This document shows, one piece after another, positions 1 to 8,920 of a stretch of DNA of 64,000 bases. A model generated the notes under the pieces. It saw only the letters and a program-made list of their open reading frames with translations, was not told where the DNA came from and did no database searches. Source of the stretch: Methanothermococcus okinawensis IH1. GTDB lineage: Archaea > AGJL01 > Methanococci > Methanococcales > Methanococcaceae. Where the stretch lies: assembly GCF_000179575.2 (NCBI RefSeq), contig NC_015636.1, positions 310,001 through 374,000 of the forward strand. The letters are read 5' to 3'. The translations under genes were made by a program, and so were the position numbers. How positions within the stretch are numbered: the first letter of the stretch is position 1; the number at the start of each line of letters is the position of its first letter.

Positions 1-452
1 GAATGAGTATTTATCCCATAATGATTTTTTAACCATGTATATACTCTCATTCTTGGCTTTTTGGCTTTTTCCAAATTTAAAACCACATCCCTTATTAATT
101 CAATGTCTTCCTTTTTAATTGTGGATGGTAAGACGATATCTCTATATGATACTGTTTTTTTTGTTTTTTCCACTTTAATTCTAACTTCAATAGGTTTATC
201 CCAATTTAAGTTATTATTTTTACATATTAAAATCATGCCTTCAATTGCCTCTCCAATCCTGCATCCATTTCTAAGTTGCAATAATGCAATGGTTAAATAA
301 GCTAAGCTTTTAATATCTTTTTTATAGGCTAATCCGTTGTTTATATTTTCCCTTATTTTTGCAATATCTCTTTCAAATAAACGATACATGCTGTCAAAAT
401 CTAAACCTTTATCCCATGACCTATTTCTTTTATTTAATTTAATGTTTTCCAT
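1..452 (-). CDS. Integrase-like (tyrosine recombinase-like) protein, partial
   Basis: The reading frame opens at an ATG at 452 behind a GGTGG ribosome binding site and runs off the left edge of the window, giving about 150 N-terminal residues. Around residues 57-70 it reads LLQLRNGCRIGEAIEG, which resembles box I of tyrosine recombinases (R-x-G-x-R-x-x-E) with the first catalytic arginine. The catalytic lysine, HxxR and tyrosine regions would lie outside the window, so activity cannot be judged. It is not part of the provirus, which starts 1.6 kb further right. It could be a chromosomal recombinase or a remnant of another element. The family assignment rests on this one motif. Confidence 0.5.
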   Translation of the reverse strand, partial: MENIKLNKRNRSWDKGLDFDSMYRLFERDIAKIRENINNGLAYKKDIKSLAYLTIALLQLRNGCRIGEAIEGMILICKNNNLNWDKPIEVRIKVEKTKKTVSYRDIVLPSTIKKEDIELIRDVVLNLEKAKKPRMRVYTWLKNHYGINTH

Positions 453-519
453 AATACCACCGATATAACCATATTTTTATTATATTTTTATTATATTTTT
501 AGAGCTCCTATATAAAATG

Positions 520-542
520 TTGCCTTACGATACATAAGGCAA
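520..542. repeat. Short hairpin
   Basis: A perfect 8-bp stem (TTGCCTTA at 520-527, TAAGGCAA at 535-542) with a 7-nt loop lies upstream of the integrase-like gene. It is one of the few GC-containing points in an otherwise very AT-rich gap. It may be an operator or a transcript end, but no function is shown. Confidence 0.5.
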
Positions 543-814
543 TAATTGGTAAAAAATTTATGAACTAAACTACTAAATTTTTAGAAATATATTATTATAT
601 GTTTATATTATTATCAATAAATATAGTTATAGTTAAATATATAATATTATAAATTAATAATATTAAAACTGAATATTTGCATATATTAATAAATACATAT
701 TAAAATTTTAAAAGATATTAATAAATCAAATAAAAAAATTACAATAATTATATGATAAATATAATAAGTAAATAAAAATGTAAAAATATAAAAAACAAAA
801 TAAAGGTAATTTTA
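543..814. other. AT-rich intergenic stretch
   Basis: This stretch between the two divergent genes is almost free of G and C, particularly from 590 to 805, and holds many TATA-like words. I see no gene or RNA in it. The last 15 bases hold the weak ribosome binding site GGTAAT of the next gene. Confidence 0.6.
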
Positions 815-1342
815 ATGATTGAATTAAAATTTAGCCATTTTTTAAGATGGGATGAAATAAATAAACTCGTGGAAAAGGCAAAAAATAACATGGTTATAGT
901 TAAACTACCACTTAGCATATATAATAATCCAAAAATGACATATAAAATCGAATTTATGAGAAAAAATCACATAATCGTAGAATCGGAAAATAACAAAAGG
1001 GGACGAAAAGAAAAACTAAATGAAAATATAAAACAGGAAATTCTCGAACTATATAGAGAGGGATATTCGATAAATAAAATAGCTAATATGTTGAAATTGC
1101 CAAAAAGCACAATATTTACCAATGTAAAAGATGACATAAATAAAATAAAAATTGAGATGAAAAAGGAGGAGCTCACCTCATTGGTTTATGAATATAAGGA
1201 ATACCTTATTAAAAACGATTTGTATCATCCATATATCGAATCTCAATTTATGGAATTAAAGGTGTATGTAGATAATAACGACTTGGAAACTGCATATAAT
1301 AAATTAAAAGAGATAATTGAATATATTAAAAGTCAAAAATAA
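815..1342 (+). CDS. Helix-turn-helix DNA-binding protein
   Basis: This is a 175-residue, very lysine-rich and charged protein. Residues about 65-105 contain a resolvase-type helix-turn-helix (LNENIKQEILELYREGYS, then INKIANMLKLPKSTIF) preceded by a KRGRKEK basic patch. The C-terminal 60 residues look helical and may serve for dimerisation. No catalytic domain is visible, so it is better read as a regulator or DNA-binding accessory protein than as a recombinase. The start follows GGTAAT. It stands alone between an AT-rich gap and the convergent nadM gene. The target is unknown. Confidence 0.6.
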   Translation: MIELKFSHFLRWDEINKLVEKAKNNMVIVKLPLSIYNNPKMTYKIEFMRKNHIIVESENNKRGRKEKLNENIKQEILELYREGYSINKIANMLKLPKSTIFTNVKDDINKIKIEMKKEELTSLVYEYKEYLIKNDLYHPYIESQFMELKVYVDNNDLETAYNKLKEIIEYIKSQK

Positions 1343-1411
1343 ATGCACCTTCTTTTCTTTTTATCATTATCATTATATTATCCTTATATATACCAACTAT
1401 AATATTGTAAG

Positions 1412-1939
<528 letters not shown>

Positions 1940-1981
1940 TTACCTATTATTTTACCCATCTATTTATTTAGATAATTTAAA

Positions 1982-2001
1982 TAGAAAAGTATATATATAA
2001 T
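1982..2001 (+). promoter_or_regulatory. Promoter of tRNA-Ser (BRE + TATA box)
   Basis: AGAAAAG followed by TATATATATAA forms a purine-rich BRE and TATA box, with the box centred about 35 bases before the first base of the tRNA. This is the standard archaeal spacing for a short tRNA leader. The same arrangement precedes tRNA-Leu (minus strand) near 38470. Confidence 0.7.
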
Positions 2002-2029
2002 AATGTACTTTTAGAATTTGTGGTAATAT

Positions 2030-2114
2030 GCGGAGGTGGCCCAGTCTGGTACGGCGCGGGACTGCTAATCCCGTTGGGCTTTGCCCAACCCGAGTTCAAA
2101 TCTCGGCCTCCGCG
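2030..2114 (+). tRNA. tRNA-Ser(GCT)
   Basis: The 85-nt cloverleaf has a perfect 7-bp acceptor stem (2030-2036 with 2107-2113), discriminator G2114, anticodon stem CGGGA/TCCCG around loop CTGCTAA (anticodon GCT at 2064-2066), a long class II variable arm and a T-arm with TTCAAAT. It reads AGC and AGT serine codons. It is the integration target of the provirus: everything from 2061 onward also appears at attR, so the 3' half of this gene was probably supplied by the virus and keeps the tRNA functional. Confidence 0.96.
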
Positions 2115-2115
2115 T
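2061..2115 (+). other. attL (55-bp core, 3' part of tRNA-Ser)
   Basis: These 55 bases are identical to 30975-31029. Identity begins at the last base of the 5' anticodon stem, next to the anticodon loop, and ends two bases beyond the acceptor stem. The copy at the other end is not a full tRNA. This is the usual signature of integration into a tRNA gene by a tyrosine recombinase, and the integrase gene lies just inside this end. Confidence 0.95.
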
Positions 2116-2186
2116 CATACTTTTTTAAGGTTAATTTTTAGATATTCACAGTCAATTTATATACTTTTGCACCATATTATTAAGCA

Positions 2187-2214
2187 GGATTAAGACGGTT
2201 GGCTCTTTTAATCC
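2187..2214. repeat. Inverted repeat near attL, possible integrase arm site
   Basis: GGATTAA (2187-2193) and TTAATCC (2208-2214) form an inverted repeat between attL and the integrase stop codon. The right half continues as AATCCCGTGG, close to AATCCCGTTGG in the att core and in the repeats beside attR. It could bind the integrase or an excisionase, or act as a transcript end. Confidence 0.4.
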
Positions 2215-2237
2215 CGTGGCATAATATACCATCGGAG

Positions 2238-3215
2238 TTATAATAATTTTTTAATATCTTTCAACATACTATTGGCTCTATCATTCGAATGGCTATAAAA
2301 CAGGGTAGTATCTATCGACTTATGGCCCAATACCTCTTTTACCACATCCAAAGGCACACCCTTATTCAGCAAATCCACAGCCCTACCGTGCCTCAGAGAA
2401 TGCAAAACTATTCGTTTATTCTGCGGAATCTTACCTTCTTTTTTCAATTCTTTAATAACATTTGAAAATACATGCGTTATGGTATTCCTATTTATCTGCT
2501 TACCATCAACAGTTTGGAATATTGGGGCATCGGGGCTTTTATCAATATTATACTGAATATAATACCGCAATGCTTCCAAAGTATCGTTAGAACATACCAC
2601 AATCCTTTCCTCCTTACCTTTCGTATTCCTTATTCTAAAAGTGCCTTCCTCAAAATCACAATCCTTATACCTAATGTTCAGGAGCTCCGATACTCTACAT
2701 CCAGTATCCCACAACATCCTAATAATTAATGAATTTCTTATATTCGTTCTGCTATTGCTGGATAATATCTTTTGAAGAATTTCATTTAATATACCTCCAT
2801 CAACAGCATCATAATGTTTTACTTCATACCTCCTAAATCTCTTTCTCTCACTGCTTTCTTCTGCAAATTTTCTAAAATTTTGCAACCTTGCCAACCTATA
2901 AAATACCTTTAACAATTGGAAATATTTATCCTGGGTATTCCTAGATAATTTTCTCTCCCGTTCCAAATAATTAAAAAACCTTACAAAATCTGAATTTACC
3001 AACTTATCAGGCTCTTTGTTTAATCGATTATACACAAAATCTAAAAATATAGTTATTCGCAGTATATCATTGCGAATTGTAGAAGGCTTAATGCCATCAA
3101 ACTCCCGCTCTTCTCTAAACCTCTCAACCCACTGCTTTATTCTCGGGTCATCCCTCACATTTTCTTTTCTCTGTGGTTTGACCAATATTAAATTTTCAAT
3201 ACTCTTCATTCCCAT
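2238..3215 (-). CDS. int: Provirus tyrosine recombinase (integrase)
   Basis: This 325-residue XerA/XerD-like recombinase has all catalytic elements: Arg I in WDTGCRVSELLN, the beta-hairpin lysine in RNTKGKEER, HSLRHGRA (HxxR), GHKSIDTTLFY (His/Trp-position histidine and the tyrosine nucleophile). The N-terminal 110 residues form a SAM-like core-binding domain. It should catalyse integration and excision between attP and the tRNA-Ser gene. It lies 123 bases inside attL, pointing toward the attachment site, and overlaps the 3' end of the small gene upstream by 20 bases, so the two are probably co-expressed. The gene is continuous across the att site side, so it is not an SSV-type integrase split by integration. 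Confidence 0.93.
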   Translation of the reverse strand: MGMKSIENLILVKPQRKENVRDDPRIKQWVERFREEREFDGIKPSTIRNDILRITIFLDFVYNRLNKEPDKLVNSDFVRFFNYLERERKLSRNTQDKYFQLLKVFYRLARLQNFRKFAEESSERKRFRRYEVKHYDAVDGGILNEILQKILSSNSRTNIRNSLIIRMLWDTGCRVSELLNIRYKDCDFEEGTFRIRNTKGKEERIVVCSNDTLEALRYYIQYNIDKSPDAPIFQTVDGKQINRNTITHVFSNVIKELKKEGKIPQNKRIVLHSLRHGRAVDLLNKGVPLDVVKEVLGHKSIDTTLFYSHSNDRANSMLKDIKKLL

Positions 3216-3459
3216 CTACCAACTGATAATTTATTAATAACCCAACTGCTTTCCCATGTTTTTCTATAATATTTTTCTCCTCATTTGACAAAGTAATTAC
3301 TCTCTTATATTTCTTTTTAGATTCCAATGCTTTTCTAAGACGAGATATATCTAAGTTTATAGTATCTGTGTTTTCGAGTTTATGAATCAAATACCTTAAT
3401 TTTCGACTATCTATATTTTTACAGAGATAAAAAATTTTAGCATGTTTCCGCCTGTCCAT
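3196..3459 (-). CDS. Small basic provirus protein upstream of the integrase
   Basis: An 87-residue, lysine- and arginine-rich protein starting at an ATG after AAGGGTG. It has no motif that I recognise. The sequence looks mostly helical and positively charged, which would fit a small DNA-binding protein. It overlaps the integrase start by 20 bases, so it is translationally coupled to it. The position beside int makes a recombination directionality factor (excisionase) or an integration cofactor a reasonable guess, but this is inferred from position only. Confidence 0.6.
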   Translation of the reverse strand: MDRRKHAKIFYLCKNIDSRKLRYLIHKLENTDTINLDISRLRKALESKKKYKRVITLSNEEKNIIEKHGKAVGLLINYQLVDGNEEY

Positions 3460-3481
3460 TTTTTACACCCTTATCTATTTA

Positions 3482-5695
3482 TTATGATAATACCTTATAC
3501 TTACCAGGTCTTACCTCCATTACCTCTCCAAAATTACTTAATTTCTCCAAATACCTTTCTAACTGTTCCTCTGAAATGCCCTTTTTAGACAGTAATTCTT
3601 CCAAATCATAGAAACTAACAGGGGTATCCTTAGTCTGTTCTAAATGTTTAATCGCATCCTTAATTAAATCTAATTTCTCAACCTCAGACTTTGGAACGCC
3701 CCCTATTTTTGCGAAATCCAATAAACCAGTTTCGGGGTCTTTTGCTATTTCGTTGTAGCACTCCATTATGATATTTACTGCTTCTCTTGCATCTTCACCA
3801 TCTGCAATCTCTTTAAGTTTAGCCTTTGCTATCGCTTCAGTTAGACGAGCAGCACTTTCCAACTGTCTGGGGGTGATACTTTCTCCTGCATCCTTAGTTT
3901 TTTGTCTTAATTCTACATAGAAGTCTTCTATTACATTATCCGCCTCATCTGAAAGAAGCACTATTTTATTTGTGGCATATTGGATATACTTATAAATAAA
4001 ATCAGGAGTTAATTTTATCCGTTTTCCATCTATCTCAATTGTTTCCCCGTTAATATCCTCTTTTTTTACCAACTGCTTATTTAATCTTAAAATACGCTTT
4101 GCTATTTTTTTGTCTGAGTATCTATTTGCATTATCTCTTAAAGGAAATATTAAATCAAATCTCGATAGAAGTGCTTTTCCAATTTGGATTTGCTCCCATA
4201 CTGTAAGTTCGGGGTCATATCTTCCACGCTTTGGATTGCATGCTGCCAAAATCGAGGTGTTGGTTGGTAGGACTGTTGATATGGATGCTTTATTAATGCT
4301 AAGTTTCATGTGTTCCATAGCTTCTAAAAGATAGTGTTCAATACTGCTCTTTGTTGTAAATTCATCAATACATGCGGTTCCGCCGTGTGCTTTTGGAATA
4401 ACTCCTGGTTTTATAACCCATGTATCGTCTCCAATTTCGGTTTTAACTCGTTCTACTGTTGCGGTTAATCCAACTCCTGACGCTGTATTTACTGACGCAT
4501 AAGTATTGCCTGGCATTTTTGCTATCTTTTGAAGCATTATCGACTTGCCCACCCCAGGGTCTGTAATTAATAATATGTGTATTACATTTCGTTTTATTAA
4601 TTTCTCTGTTCCTCTTATTTGTTGTAAAAATATTGCTTTTTTTATGGTTTCGTGCCCCTCTATCTCAGGGAACAGGTTTTTTGATAGAATGTCTATAACA
4701 TTAGGTATCTTTGAAAGCTGTTTAATATCTTCCTCATCTTCCTTTGAAATAGTGGCTTTCTTTGTGTTTTCAATTGGAATGATATTTATCGCTTTGATTA
4801 TGATGTCATATACTGCCAGTTTCTTTGAACTTGCCACTTTTATAGGAATTCCTATTACTTTTACCCTACCGCTGTATATTCCCTTTGCATTCTCATTGAT
4901 TATCGTCATGTATCTTGGAGGGTCGTTTGGATTTTTCATTTGTTCGATAGGCTGCTGGACTTTTAACTCCTGAAAATCCACATATTTTGAACCCTTCTCA
5001 TCTAAATATGCCTTTTCTTTACATTTACAAGGAAGTTCTCTAACAGGATTTAAAGGGTCAATAGGTATAGTAAAGGTATTTCCACAGTTTGGACAGTAAA
5101 ACTTCCCTTCTATTATTGCCGTTTTTAGTTTCGATGCCAGTGCTATTATTCCTTCAAATTCAACTAATTTATTTAGATTATTGCTCCTAATGTCCTCAAT
5201 AGTTGTTGATGTGGGTAGTTTTTTAATCGTAACTACGGCGTCAGTGTCTTCATTGTTAAATGAATAATATGCTTCTTTGTATGCTTCCGATAAGAGAGTT
5301 AATGTTTTCTCAGGATTTTCAATTAACATATCTACAACAGCTCCTAATCCTGAGCTTATTAGGTTAGAAGTATCTATCTCAACTAATTCCGAATCTGTTC
5401 TTATGTCTTCACTATGAGCAGTTTTAAAGAATTGAATTAATTGAGATTTGTAAGTTAGTAATGCATAGTCATCTTCTTCCTTCTCTTCTTTCGGAGTTTC
5501 TAAGAGAGTGATAATTTTTTTATTATTGATGATTTCCTCCGAAATAACTCCTCTTTTAATTAGCCTGTCTTTTGTTGTAGATATTCCTCCTTTTGAATAC
5601 CCTGCATCACATAATAATCTATATATATTATCCCATTCCATAGAGTGGTTTTGTGATTTTTTTAGTAAGTCGATAATTTCGTCAGCAATAGACAT
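3482..5695 (-). CDS. MCM-type replicative helicase of the provirus
   Basis: This 737-residue protein has the MCM domain order: N-terminal DNA-binding region with a zinc site (CPNCGNTF ... CKCK, about residues 200-225), an AAA+ core with Walker A TDPGVGKS near residue 381, Walker B ACIDEF, the sensor region ILAACNP and the arginine-finger box LSRFDLIF near residue 512, then a C-terminal winged helix. It should unwind DNA at the viral origin. Residues 1-80 add a second winged-helix-like domain absent from standard archaeal MCMs. It is led by a strong AGGAG site. Extra MCM copies derived from mobile elements are known in Methanococcales. The candidate origin lies 0.8 kb away. Confidence 0.92.
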   Translation of the reverse strand: MSIADEIIDLLKKSQNHSMEWDNIYRLLCDAGYSKGGISTTKDRLIKRGVISEEIINNKKIITLLETPKEEKEEDDYALLTYKSQLIQFFKTAHSEDIRTDSELVEIDTSNLISSGLGAVVDMLIENPEKTLTLLSEAYKEAYYSFNNEDTDAVVTIKKLPTSTTIEDIRSNNLNKLVEFEGIIALASKLKTAIIEGKFYCPNCGNTFTIPIDPLNPVRELPCKCKEKAYLDEKGSKYVDFQELKVQQPIEQMKNPNDPPRYMTIINENAKGIYSGRVKVIGIPIKVASSKKLAVYDIIIKAINIIPIENTKKATISKEDEEDIKQLSKIPNVIDILSKNLFPEIEGHETIKKAIFLQQIRGTEKLIKRNVIHILLITDPGVGKSIMLQKIAKMPGNTYASVNTASGVGLTATVERVKTEIGDDTWVIKPGVIPKAHGGTACIDEFTTKSSIEHYLLEAMEHMKLSINKASISTVLPTNTSILAACNPKRGRYDPELTVWEQIQIGKALLSRFDLIFPLRDNANRYSDKKIAKRILRLNKQLVKKEDINGETIEIDGKRIKLTPDFIYKYIQYATNKIVLLSDEADNVIEDFYVELRQKTKDAGESITPRQLESAARLTEAIAKAKLKEIADGEDAREAVNIIMECYNEIAKDPETGLLDFAKIGGVPKSEVEKLDLIKDAIKHLEQTKDTPVSFYDLEELLSKKGISEEQLERYLEKLSNFGEVMEVRPGKYKVLS

Positions 5696-5717
5696 AAAAT
5701 CTCCTCTTTTTTATTTT

Positions 5718-5903
5718 TTAAAGGGTTTCGCTTAATCCTAATTTTTTAGCATCTTCTTTTGTCAGTACCGTTAATAGTGCATACTCTCCACCGTATTCTG
5801 GGGGAACTATTGCAGATGCTCCACCACCTTGTGGTTTTAATTTTACAAGGAGTGTTGGATAAATTTCCCGTGATTTTTTCCAGTTTGGTTTTTTGATTAT
5901 CAT
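5718..5903 (-). CDS. Small provirus protein of unknown function
   Basis: The 61-residue protein (starting MIIKKPNWKK) is placed at the ATG at 5903 because GGTGA lies 5 nt before it; an ATG 12 bases upstream is possible but overlaps that site. It contains a glycine-rich turn (PQGGGASAIVPPEYGG) and ends 22 bases before the MCM start, so it is the first gene of the leftward replication operon. I do not recognise the family. Size and place fit a replication accessory factor or an anti-repressor, but nothing in the sequence proves that. Confidence 0.6.
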   Translation of the reverse strand: MIIKKPNWKKSREIYPTLLVKLKPQGGGASAIVPPEYGGEYALLTVLTKEDAKKLGLSETL

Positions 5904-5991
5904 AATATTCACCATTTGTTAAGATATAACTATTTGTTTTTTTACAAATAATAAAATTATTAAACTACTATATAAATTTTTTGGTTTTTAT

Positions 5992-6013
5992 AAAATAGTT
6001 TTAAAAAATACAA
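5992..6013. promoter_or_regulatory. Shared 22-bp control motif, copy 1
   Basis: The motif AAAATAG-TTTT-AAAAAA-TACAA lies in the divergent region between the leftward MCM operon and the rightward regulator gene. A copy with one difference is at 10293-10314, just upstream of the rightward early operon. Two sites in two control regions of the same element suggest a common operator or promoter element, perhaps bound by the regulator at 6100. Confidence 0.5.
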
Positions 6014-6099
6014 TATTTCAATATATACACTTAAAACAAATATATACATAAGTTTAAAATGACAGTTGTTTTTTTATGTCATTAAGTGAGGTGAATATA

Positions 6100-6426
6100 A
6101 TGAAGATGATAAAATTATTAGCAAAAAAACACATTAAAGAAATATTAGAATTACTTAATAAAAATGAAGAAATGTATTTTGGGCAGATTTTAAGGATTAT
6201 AAATATAAATCAAAGTAATCTAAGTAAATTATTAAATGAGCTTGTAAATGCGGGACTGGTAGAAAAGTGGGAAGAAAAAGAAGGATATAAACTTCCAAAA
6301 TCATACTATAAAATAACTAAAAAAGGGCGACAGGCGTTAATATTCTATAAATTAGATGATAAATTTAAGGATATTCCAGATAACCAGTTTTTAAAAATTC
6401 AAAATATTGTTGCAGAATATGATTAA
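6100..6426 (+). CDS. Winged-helix transcriptional regulator, likely provirus repressor
   Basis: The 108-residue protein is a MarR/ArsR-like winged helix: residues 5-60 give helix-turn-helix (KHIKEILELLNKNEEMYFGQ, then ININQSNLSKLLNELVNAG) and the wing is EKWEEKEGYKLPKSYYKITKKG. The ATG at 6100 is chosen because GAGGTGA lies 5 nt upstream; an in-frame ATG at 6076 lacks a site. It is transcribed away from the MCM operon across a shared promoter region holding the 22-bp motif. That divergent layout is typical of a lysogeny or copy-control repressor, which is an inference. It lies directly beside the repeat-rich candidate origin. Confidence 0.8.
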   Translation: MKMIKLLAKKHIKEILELLNKNEEMYFGQILRIININQSNLSKLLNELVNAGLVEKWEEKEGYKLPKSYYKITKKGRQALIFYKLDDKFKDIPDNQFLKIQNIVAEYD

Positions 6427-6513
6427 AATATAAAATAAATATATTGTGTTTATTATGCAATGTGATAATAAAAACATAGCTTCTTTAATTTTAAAAAATA
6501 AGAATAATTTAAA

Positions 6514-6857
6514 CTTAAAAGTATGATAATAAGGGTGATAATACTTGATAACAAAAAAACATAACGCGGTAAAACAATGTTATTTTTCGAAATAACCGAT
6601 TACTTTAAATTAAAACCCTGATAATAGCACATAATAAAACCTATTATCATACTTTTAAGCATAATCCATTGAGATTGCAATTTATTAATTTGAAAACAAG
6701 CAATTATAAAGGATATAAGTATGAAAATGAGCGTAATTAACGTCCGTTTTCATACTTTTAAGCCTTATTTACTCAATATTTTAGAAATAATAACCAAATG
6801 GCAAATATTGGCTTTTTCGTTATCATTTGTTATCACCCTTATTATCATACTTTTAAG
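6514..6857. other. Candidate viral replication origin (inverted repeats, iterons)
   Basis: A 28-bp sequence at 6514-6541 recurs as an exact inverted copy at 6830-6857, and weaker matching extends both arms to about 46 bp. Its core CATACTTTTAAG also appears at 6649-6659 and 6751-6762, and in opposite orientation as AAGTATG at 6717-6723, giving five copies. Between them are a near-palindrome (6717-6757) and a GTTATTT/AAATAAC hairpin with a TTCG loop (6579-6596). No gene is convincing in 6427-6993. The place next to the MCM gene and a regulator fits an origin. An alternative is a regulatory array or remnant of a small insertion element. Confidence 0.55.
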
Positions 6858-6993
6858 CCCTATTTATCCTTTATTTATTATTATATTATTATATTATTCT
6901 TATTTTCATATTATATTTTTCTTGGGTATATACTATAATAATAGTATATAGTAAAAATAAATATAGAATTTAAAATCTATAAAGGTGATGTCT

Positions 6994-7601
6994 ATGTTGA
7001 AAAAATCCATGGTTGTTATGGCAGTTATTGGAATTATAACTGCATGCATGTGCGGTTGCATGTCTTCCCCTGAACAATCCAGCATTGTAAAATTTCACCC
7101 TGATATCCAACCATATCATACTACTCATTATACTACATTAACAAATAAAATATATATTAACATGAATGACCCATTAATAAAGGAAAAAAACAATTATATG
7201 ACCAAGGTGGTGGGGTTGTAGGAAATGGTGTCCCCCAAGATTTAAACAACAATGTTAAACAATTTTTAGAGGAAGAAGGGACTAAAATATTTAATGATAA
7301 ATATGTAATGTCATATTTTTATAACTTTAATATTACTGACCACGGTAATTTTGTCATGACCATCTATTCAAAAAGAGTTAAAAAAGATGATATGAAGGCA
7401 TTTGTAATTATGGCTAAGGATATATATCATAAATATAATATGTATTGCCCCAATAATAACATGCGTATAGTTATAGATTTTGTAGATATAGATAGTGGTT
7501 GGAAATATGGTAATGTGGCTTATAAGTCATATCTTGCCAATGGATTAGGCACTAGATACCAATTAGATGATGGAACAACAATTGGCGAGGAATATAACTA
7601 A
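6994..7601 (+). CDS. Provirus lipoprotein, frame break at a slippery A-run
   Basis: Translation starts at ATG 6994, four bases after GGTGAT. The N terminus is a signal peptide with a lipobox (ACMCGC followed by MSS), so the protein should be anchored outside the cell membrane. The first frame stops at 7219-7221. The -1 frame is open from 7182 and continues without stop to 7601 with sensible protein sequence. The switch point 7185-7191 reads A-AAA-AAC in the zero frame, an exact -1 slippery heptamer. With one shift the product is 202 residues. It is either a programmed frameshift gene, a mutated gene or a homopolymer read error. A role in superinfection exclusion or host surface change is possible; the family is not recognised. 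Confidence 0.65.
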
Positions 7602-7745
7602 TAGATATAGATTATATTTTAATCCTTATTTTTATATTATCGGAGCTCCGATTATACCTTTGTAATTTATAGCAATATATAGCATTTCTGTTATTAGTTA
7701 AGACACCGAATATAATGGAACTTCAATAGTTCAATTTAACATATA
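7602..7745. other. Short convergent intergenic region
   Basis: This gap separates the lipoprotein gene from the convergent cargo operon. It holds the 10-bp palindrome CGGAGCTCCG near 7641, one of the GAGCTC sites, and T-rich stretches that could end transcription. No gene is seen. Confidence 0.4.
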
Positions 7746-8920
7746 TTAAATCTTAGTTTGATTAAATAGATTTCTTAGCGTTTTTTTATCTTGTATATAA
7801 TCCAAGGTATCATTTTGTTTGATATATTTTTGGGATGTTAAAAACTCGTCTCTGCTGGATTTAAACTCATGAAACTTTAATATTGCATGAAGTATTGTTT
7901 TTTATTTTTATCATGCTCAGCTTCTTGATAATTTAATAGTGGGTTTTTTATAGACTTTTCATTAGTTTCTAAGATAATATCATCAACCCATTTAGGGTTG
8001 GATATTATTTCATTACTAAGGGAGGTAACATCCAAAAGCCTTTTTCTAAATAATTTGAGTTCCTGACCTATTGGCTTTGGATTAACGGTTTTTTGGATGG
8101 GACCCCCAACACCAACATATGAGGATAATATATCGCCTACAACAAACTCTCCATAATGAACTCCCGATACATTGTATAAGGAAGATAGACTTCGTTTTAC
8201 ATCTAACATAACTATTCCAATATTTTTATCATATAATGAGTTCCATATTGTATCGTAACTAACCCTATAGTTTCTAAAAGATTTATATAATATCCCAATT
8301 AAATTTAAAGTGTCATTATCTTCACACGAAATTACATACTCCAATATATCATTTAATAAGTTTTCATCACATCCTGGGTCAATAACTGGCATTATTGTTT
8401 TATTAGGATTACTCTCCACATATTTTTTATGAACCTGTTTAAATTTTTCAATAGGTAAGTTTAGCCAGGGGATAGTGATTATATTTAAATTATACTCTTC
8501 AATGTCCTTTTGTAATATGCATTGTAATCGTATAAATTTTTCGAGAATACTATCCGAAGTATGTAAATAATTCAAAGCAGAGGATGTTGGTTGTAGTAAT
8601 ACATATCTCAAATTAAAATATTGCATTGTAACTAAATGTGAAATCACAACTTTTTTAATGTCATTAAATTTTTTATTTTTGGAGATAAAATCTTTAATAT
8701 TTCGTGTTCTTTTATCGGTAAATTTTAAAATAACCCCTCCAATTTCAGCATTAATTTCTACTGGAGTAGGTATTGTTTTTTTTGCATTCATTTCTGAGTT
8801 AGTTATTGCTCTTATTGGCGTTTCAATAGATACTGAACTACTAATCTTTATTTTAGCCACTCTTGTTCTATATGTATATTTTGGTGAATCGTCAATATTT
8901 AATGGTTTTACTACTATCAT
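7746..8920 (-). CDS. Cargo protein C: possible TGT-like TIM-barrel protein, frame break near the C terminus
   Basis: The first frame gives 347 residues ending at 7877. The -1 frame continues from an A6 run (7898-7903, minus strand) for about 50 more residues of normal composition and stops at 7746, closing the gap to the next gene; corrected length 391. Residues 20-65 (VAKIKIS..SIETPIRAITNSE) resemble the first strands of tRNA-guanine transglycosylase-like barrels (ARxGxIxT..IETPxFMPV), and later strands such as IPWLNLP, MPVIDPG and GVHYGEFVVGD fit a barrel. I do not see the TGT catalytic aspartate motifs, so the resemblance is weak. DpdA-like DNA base exchange is one idea only. It overlaps the gene upstream by 4 bases. 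Confidence 0.6.

Noticed and set aside
61-300. Plus-strand frame at the left edge
   Set aside because: It is the shadow of the integrase-like gene on the minus strand, which has the better start and motif.
2030-2114. SSV-type integrase split by integration
   Set aside because: The integrase gene is complete and lies inside attL; no integrase piece is at the other end.
6721-6951. Open frame of 76 codons inside the repeat region
   Set aside because: It lies across the inverted repeats, has no ribosome binding site and its protein is an artefact of AT-rich repeats.
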